Source: Pseudomonadota bacterium (GTDB taxonomy: Bacteria > BMS3Abin14). Taken from it: a stretch of 6,545 nucleotides of DNA. Below are positions 4,711-6,545 of this stretch, piece after piece. How positions within the stretch are numbered: the stretch's first letter is position 1; each line of letters begins with the position of its first letter. The stretch spans positions 1 to 6,545 of the forward strand of contig JAFGWO010000253.1 in the NCBI GenBank assembly GCA_016937135.1, written 5' to 3'. The notes beneath the pieces are model-generated. The model was not told the origin of the DNA and did not search any database. It saw nothing but the letters and a program-made list of their open reading frames with translations. The position numbers and the translations under genes are program-made.

Positions 4711-5145
4711 ATGAGAGAACCAAAAATCGTTTTTTTCCTGTTTGTTGTTTTTGCGGCGCTGTTGTCACCACTGCCTGTCGCGGCAGGGGACTTCGGCTGG
4801 ACCAGGGATTTCAATGTGAGGGCGGAGGCCGACCCCCAGGGCTTCCGCGCGCGGCTTTCCGCCAGATTCAAAATCGGCCAAGGGGAGGTGGGTGTCGTTC
4901 TTGGGAACGTTGATAGCCCTGCCGATGCTTACATAGTCTTCCGGCTCGGAGAGATGTCCTCGAACCCTGTGGAACGCGTTCTGGATAAATACAAAGCGGG
5001 AAAGAACAAAGGATGGGGAGCCCTGGCCCAAAGCCTGGGAATAAAACCGGGGTCGAAGGCATTCCATGCCCTGAAAAATGGGAGCGATATTTACAGCGGC
5101 ATGGGAAAGGGCAAAGACAACAGGAAGGACAGGAACAAAAGCTAG
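4711..5145 (+). CDS. small exported basic protein of unknown function
   Basis: This 144-residue protein starts with a clear signal peptide: basic MREPK, a hydrophobic core IVFFLFVVFAALL, and a likely cleavage after Ala25 in LPVAA-GD. The mature part has an N-terminal segment that looks beta-rich (FNVRAEADPQGFRARLSARFKIG, about 34-56). A helical part follows, DAYIVFRLGEMSSNPVERVLDKYKAGK (72-98). Next come the striking phrase GWGALAQSLGIKPGSKAFHALKNG (101-124) and a Lys/Arg/Gly-rich tail. I believe similar GWG..A..LGIKPGS.eFH.LK proteins occur in deltaproteobacterial genomes, but no function is known to me. GGGAG (4696-4700) precedes the ATG by about 10 bp. It is the first of three rightward envelope-type genes, though a 154-bp gap separates it from the next. 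Confidence 0.8.
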   Translation: MREPKIVFFLFVVFAALLSPLPVAAGDFGWTRDFNVRAEADPQGFRARLSARFKIGQGEVGVVLGNVDSPADAYIVFRLGEMSSNPVERVLDKYKAGKNKGWGALAQSLGIKPGSKAFHALKNGSDIYSGMGKGKDNRKDRNKS

Positions 5146-5162
5146 ATCAGGCAGATCCTTGA

Positions 5163-5204
5163 GGCCGGTGCATTTGCTTTGGCCGCCGGCCGATGCTGTT
5201 TTTT
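5163..5204 (+). terminator. weak terminator candidate after the exported protein gene
   Basis: GGCCGG (5163-5168) pairs with CCGGCC (5186-5191) across a 17-nt loop. A run of six T follows, but only after a 7-nt gap, so the structure is imperfect. It lies 18 bp after the 4711-5145 stop. Confidence 0.3.
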
Positions 5205-5244
5205 ACCGACACCTTGCGTTCATTCCTGCGGTAAACTGGGATTG

Positions 5245-5274
5245 CAGGGCCTGGCAATCCTGCCCTGGGTTTTT
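5245..5274 (+). terminator. hairpin with T run upstream of the methyltransferase gene
   Basis: CAGGGC (5245-5250) pairs with GCCCTG (5262-5267) and is followed by GG and five T. It may end transcription from the left or act as a leader structure 25 bp before the methyltransferase start. Support is moderate to weak. Confidence 0.35.
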
Positions 5275-5299
5275 GCCGTTTATCCGGGGGAGTGAGAAA

Positions 5300-6055
5300 A
5301 TGAAGAAATCCGTACTCCTGGTGTTGCTTTCAGGGGTTTTCCTCCTCGCGTTTTGCGCCTTTTACCTTCCTTTTTCCCCCGCTGAGACCGGCCAGCCTCC
5401 CTCAGAGGTCAACCACCGTCAGGCCGAGCGCGACAGAATGGTCGAGCAGCAGATCACCTCCAGGGAAGTGGCATCCCCCTCGGTGCTGGAGGCAATGCGG
5501 ACCGTGGCGCGTCACCTGTTCGTCCCGGAGGACCAGCGCCGCTACGCCTACTTCGACTGTCCCCTTCCCATCGGGCACGGACAGACCATCTCCCAGCCTT
5601 TCATCGTCGCATACATGACCGAGGCGCTGGACCTCAAACCCGGCGACAGGGTGCTGGAGATCGGCACGGGTTCCGGGTACCAGGCCGCGGTCCTGGCCCG
5701 GATGAAGGCGAAGGTCTACACCGTGGAGATCATCCAGGCCCTGGGCGAGCCGGCCAGGGAGCGGCTCCGGGAACTGGGCTTCGACGACGTGAATATCAGG
5801 ATCGGCGATGGTTATTACGGCTGGGAAGAATTCGCCCCCTTCGACGCGATCATCGTCACTGCCGCCGCGGGACACGTGCCCCCGCCCCTTTTAAAACAGC
5901 TCAGGCCTGGCGGGACAATGGTGATCCCCGTTGGAAGCCCCTACCAGATCCAGACCCTGATGAAGGTGATGAAGTCGGAATCCGGAGAGTTGAGCACCCG
6001 GAGCCTGATTCCGGTGAGCTTTGTCCCCATGACGGGGCAGGCTTTGGAAAAGTGA
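5300..6055 (+). CDS. pcm: protein-L-isoaspartate O-methyltransferase with N-terminal export/anchor helix
   Basis: This 251-residue protein carries the full isoaspartyl methyltransferase domain from about residue 40. It transfers a methyl group from S-adenosylmethionine to damaged L-isoaspartyl residues and so starts their repair. Family signatures are IGHGQTISQPFIVAYMTE (91-108), the SAM-binding motif VLEIGTGSGYQAAVLA (118-133), the acidic residue after strand two in YTVEI (140-144), IGDGYYGW (168-175), FDAIIVTAAA (181-190), LRPGGTMVIPVG (201-212) and the C-terminal SFVPMTG (240-246). Residues 1-25 are MKK followed by one hydrophobic helix, predicting a signal peptide or N-in anchor with the enzyme outside the cytoplasm. 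The Cys19 context (LAFC) does not meet the lipobox rule. The ATG at 5300 follows GGGGGAG at about 7 bp; the upstream in-frame stretch from 5078 only overlaps the previous gene. Its stop overlaps the next gene. Confidence 0.93.
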   Translation: MKKSVLLVLLSGVFLLAFCAFYLPFSPAETGQPPSEVNHRQAERDRMVEQQITSREVASPSVLEAMRTVARHLFVPEDQRRYAYFDCPLPIGHGQTISQPFIVAYMTEALDLKPGDRVLEIGTGSGYQAAVLARMKAKVYTVEIIQALGEPARERLRELGFDDVNIRIGDGYYGWEEFAPFDAIIVTAAAGHVPPPLLKQLRPGGTMVIPVGSPYQIQTLMKVMKSESGELSTRSLIPVSFVPMTGQALEK

Positions 6056-6545
6056 CGGGTTTACCCGCGCAGGATCATCCTGTGAAAGCCGAAAACGCCT
6101 TCGCCGGAAATCCCCGCCCGGTATTTTCCGGGCTGATCCTCATCCCGATTTTCCTCGTCTCGGTAACGCTGGTGGGGCTCCAGCTCTCCCTGATGAGGTC
6201 CCTTTCCGTCGTCCGGTACCATCACTTTTCCTACCTGGTGATCAGCACGGCCCTGCTGGGGTTCGGGATCAGCGGGACATTCCTCTCCTTCCTCTATCCC
6301 CGGATGAAGCGCCGCCTTGCCATATGGATGATCGGTTTTTACGCGCTTTTGGCGGTTTCCATCCCCTGCAGCTACCTTCTGGCGCAATCCCTGCCCGTAG
6401 ACACCTGGTACCTGCTTTTCAGCACCCGTCAGCAGCTCCTCATGGTTTTATTCAACCTGCTCCTCATCGTTCCGTTCTTTTCCGGCGGGGTGGTGGTGGG
6501 GGCGGCCATTTCCAGCTTTCAGGAGCATGCGCCCGCCGTGTACGC
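6052..6545 (+). CDS. polytopic membrane protein, spermidine-synthase-like N-terminal half (partial)
   Basis: An open frame runs without a stop to the window end, so the gene is cut off at its 3' side. The GTG at 6052 overlaps the methyltransferase stop as GTGA, suggesting translational coupling. A GTG at 6082 is an alternative start, with AGGA about 8 bp upstream. The 164 visible residues (from 6052) contain about four membrane segments (near 25-46, 60-81, 90-112 and 128-152). The phrases GLQLSLMRSLSVVRYHHFSY, ALLGFGISGTFLSF and PFFSGGVVVGAAIS resemble the membrane half of large spermidine/spermine-synthase-like proteins. Their aminopropyltransferase-like domain would lie downstream, outside the window. 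The family call rests on memory of such motifs and on the membrane topology. A plain multi-spanning protein without the enzyme domain remains possible. Confidence 0.75.
   Translation, partial: MTGLPAQDHPVKAENAFAGNPRPVFSGLILIPIFLVSVTLVGLQLSLMRSLSVVRYHHFSYLVISTALLGFGISGTFLSFLYPRMKRRLAIWMIGFYALLAVSIPCSYLLAQSLPVDTWYLLFSTRQQLLMVLFNLLLIVPFFSGGVVVGAAISSFQEHAPAVY

Noticed and set aside
5348..5362. Lipoprotein signal (lipobox) in the methyltransferase N-terminus
   Set aside because: The residue before Cys19 is Phe (LAFC), where a small residue is needed, so lipidation is unlikely.
5402..5875. 157-codon minus-strand frame inside the methyltransferase
   Set aside because: It is a shadow of a GC-rich gene; the plus-strand frame carries all the family motifs.

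Overview
The window looks like ordinary chromosomal sequence from a GC-rich, probably anaerobic, deltaproteobacterial-type organism (Desulfobacterota or a relative). This placement is an inference. It rests on the GC-rich codon use, an aldo/keto reductase carrying eight C-terminal cluster cysteines, an Rnk-type elongation-factor-like protein, and an isoaspartyl methyltransferase next to a membrane protein of the spermidine-synthase type. No phage, IS transposase or CRISPR array is visible.

Layout. Bases 1-160 hold a compact tRNA-Pro(GGG) unit with its own promoter and terminator. Bases 190-935 hold a type II toxin-antitoxin pair (ribbon-helix-helix antitoxin and RelE/ParE-type toxin, overlapping by 14 bp). 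A ~50-bp direct repeat lies on each side of the pair, and a degenerate GGTAAC-like repeat follows the toxin, so it looks like a cassette dropped in beside a tRNA gene. Bases 935-1660 lack a clear protein gene but carry three strong hairpin-plus-T-tract structures, one 34-codon candidate small ORF, and a good promoter-to-terminator unit (about 1418-1593). That unit is a candidate small RNA or an attenuating leader for the next gene. Bases 1663-2078 encode Rnk, but the start region is out of frame by one base at a run of six A residues.

Bases 2375-3412 (+) encode an aldo/keto reductase with two Cys-rich [4Fe-4S]-type motifs. It converges with a classical NAD(P)-dependent short-chain dehydrogenase on the minus strand (4255-3479). 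A non-coding stretch of about 450 bp (4256-4710) separates the SDR from a rightward run of envelope genes: a small exported basic protein of unknown function (4711-5145), an isoaspartyl O-methyltransferase with an N-terminal signal or anchor helix (5300-6055), and the start of a polytopic membrane protein resembling the N-terminal half of membrane-bound spermidine-synthase-like proteins (6052 to beyond the window end). The last two overlap by 4 bp and are probably co-translated.

The points most worth a second look are the rnk frame break, the promoter/alternative-hairpin/terminator unit just upstream of it, the leaderless-looking antitoxin promoter, the repeat-flanked TA cassette, and the apparently exported methyltransferase coupled to a membrane protein. 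I found no convincing large novel system.
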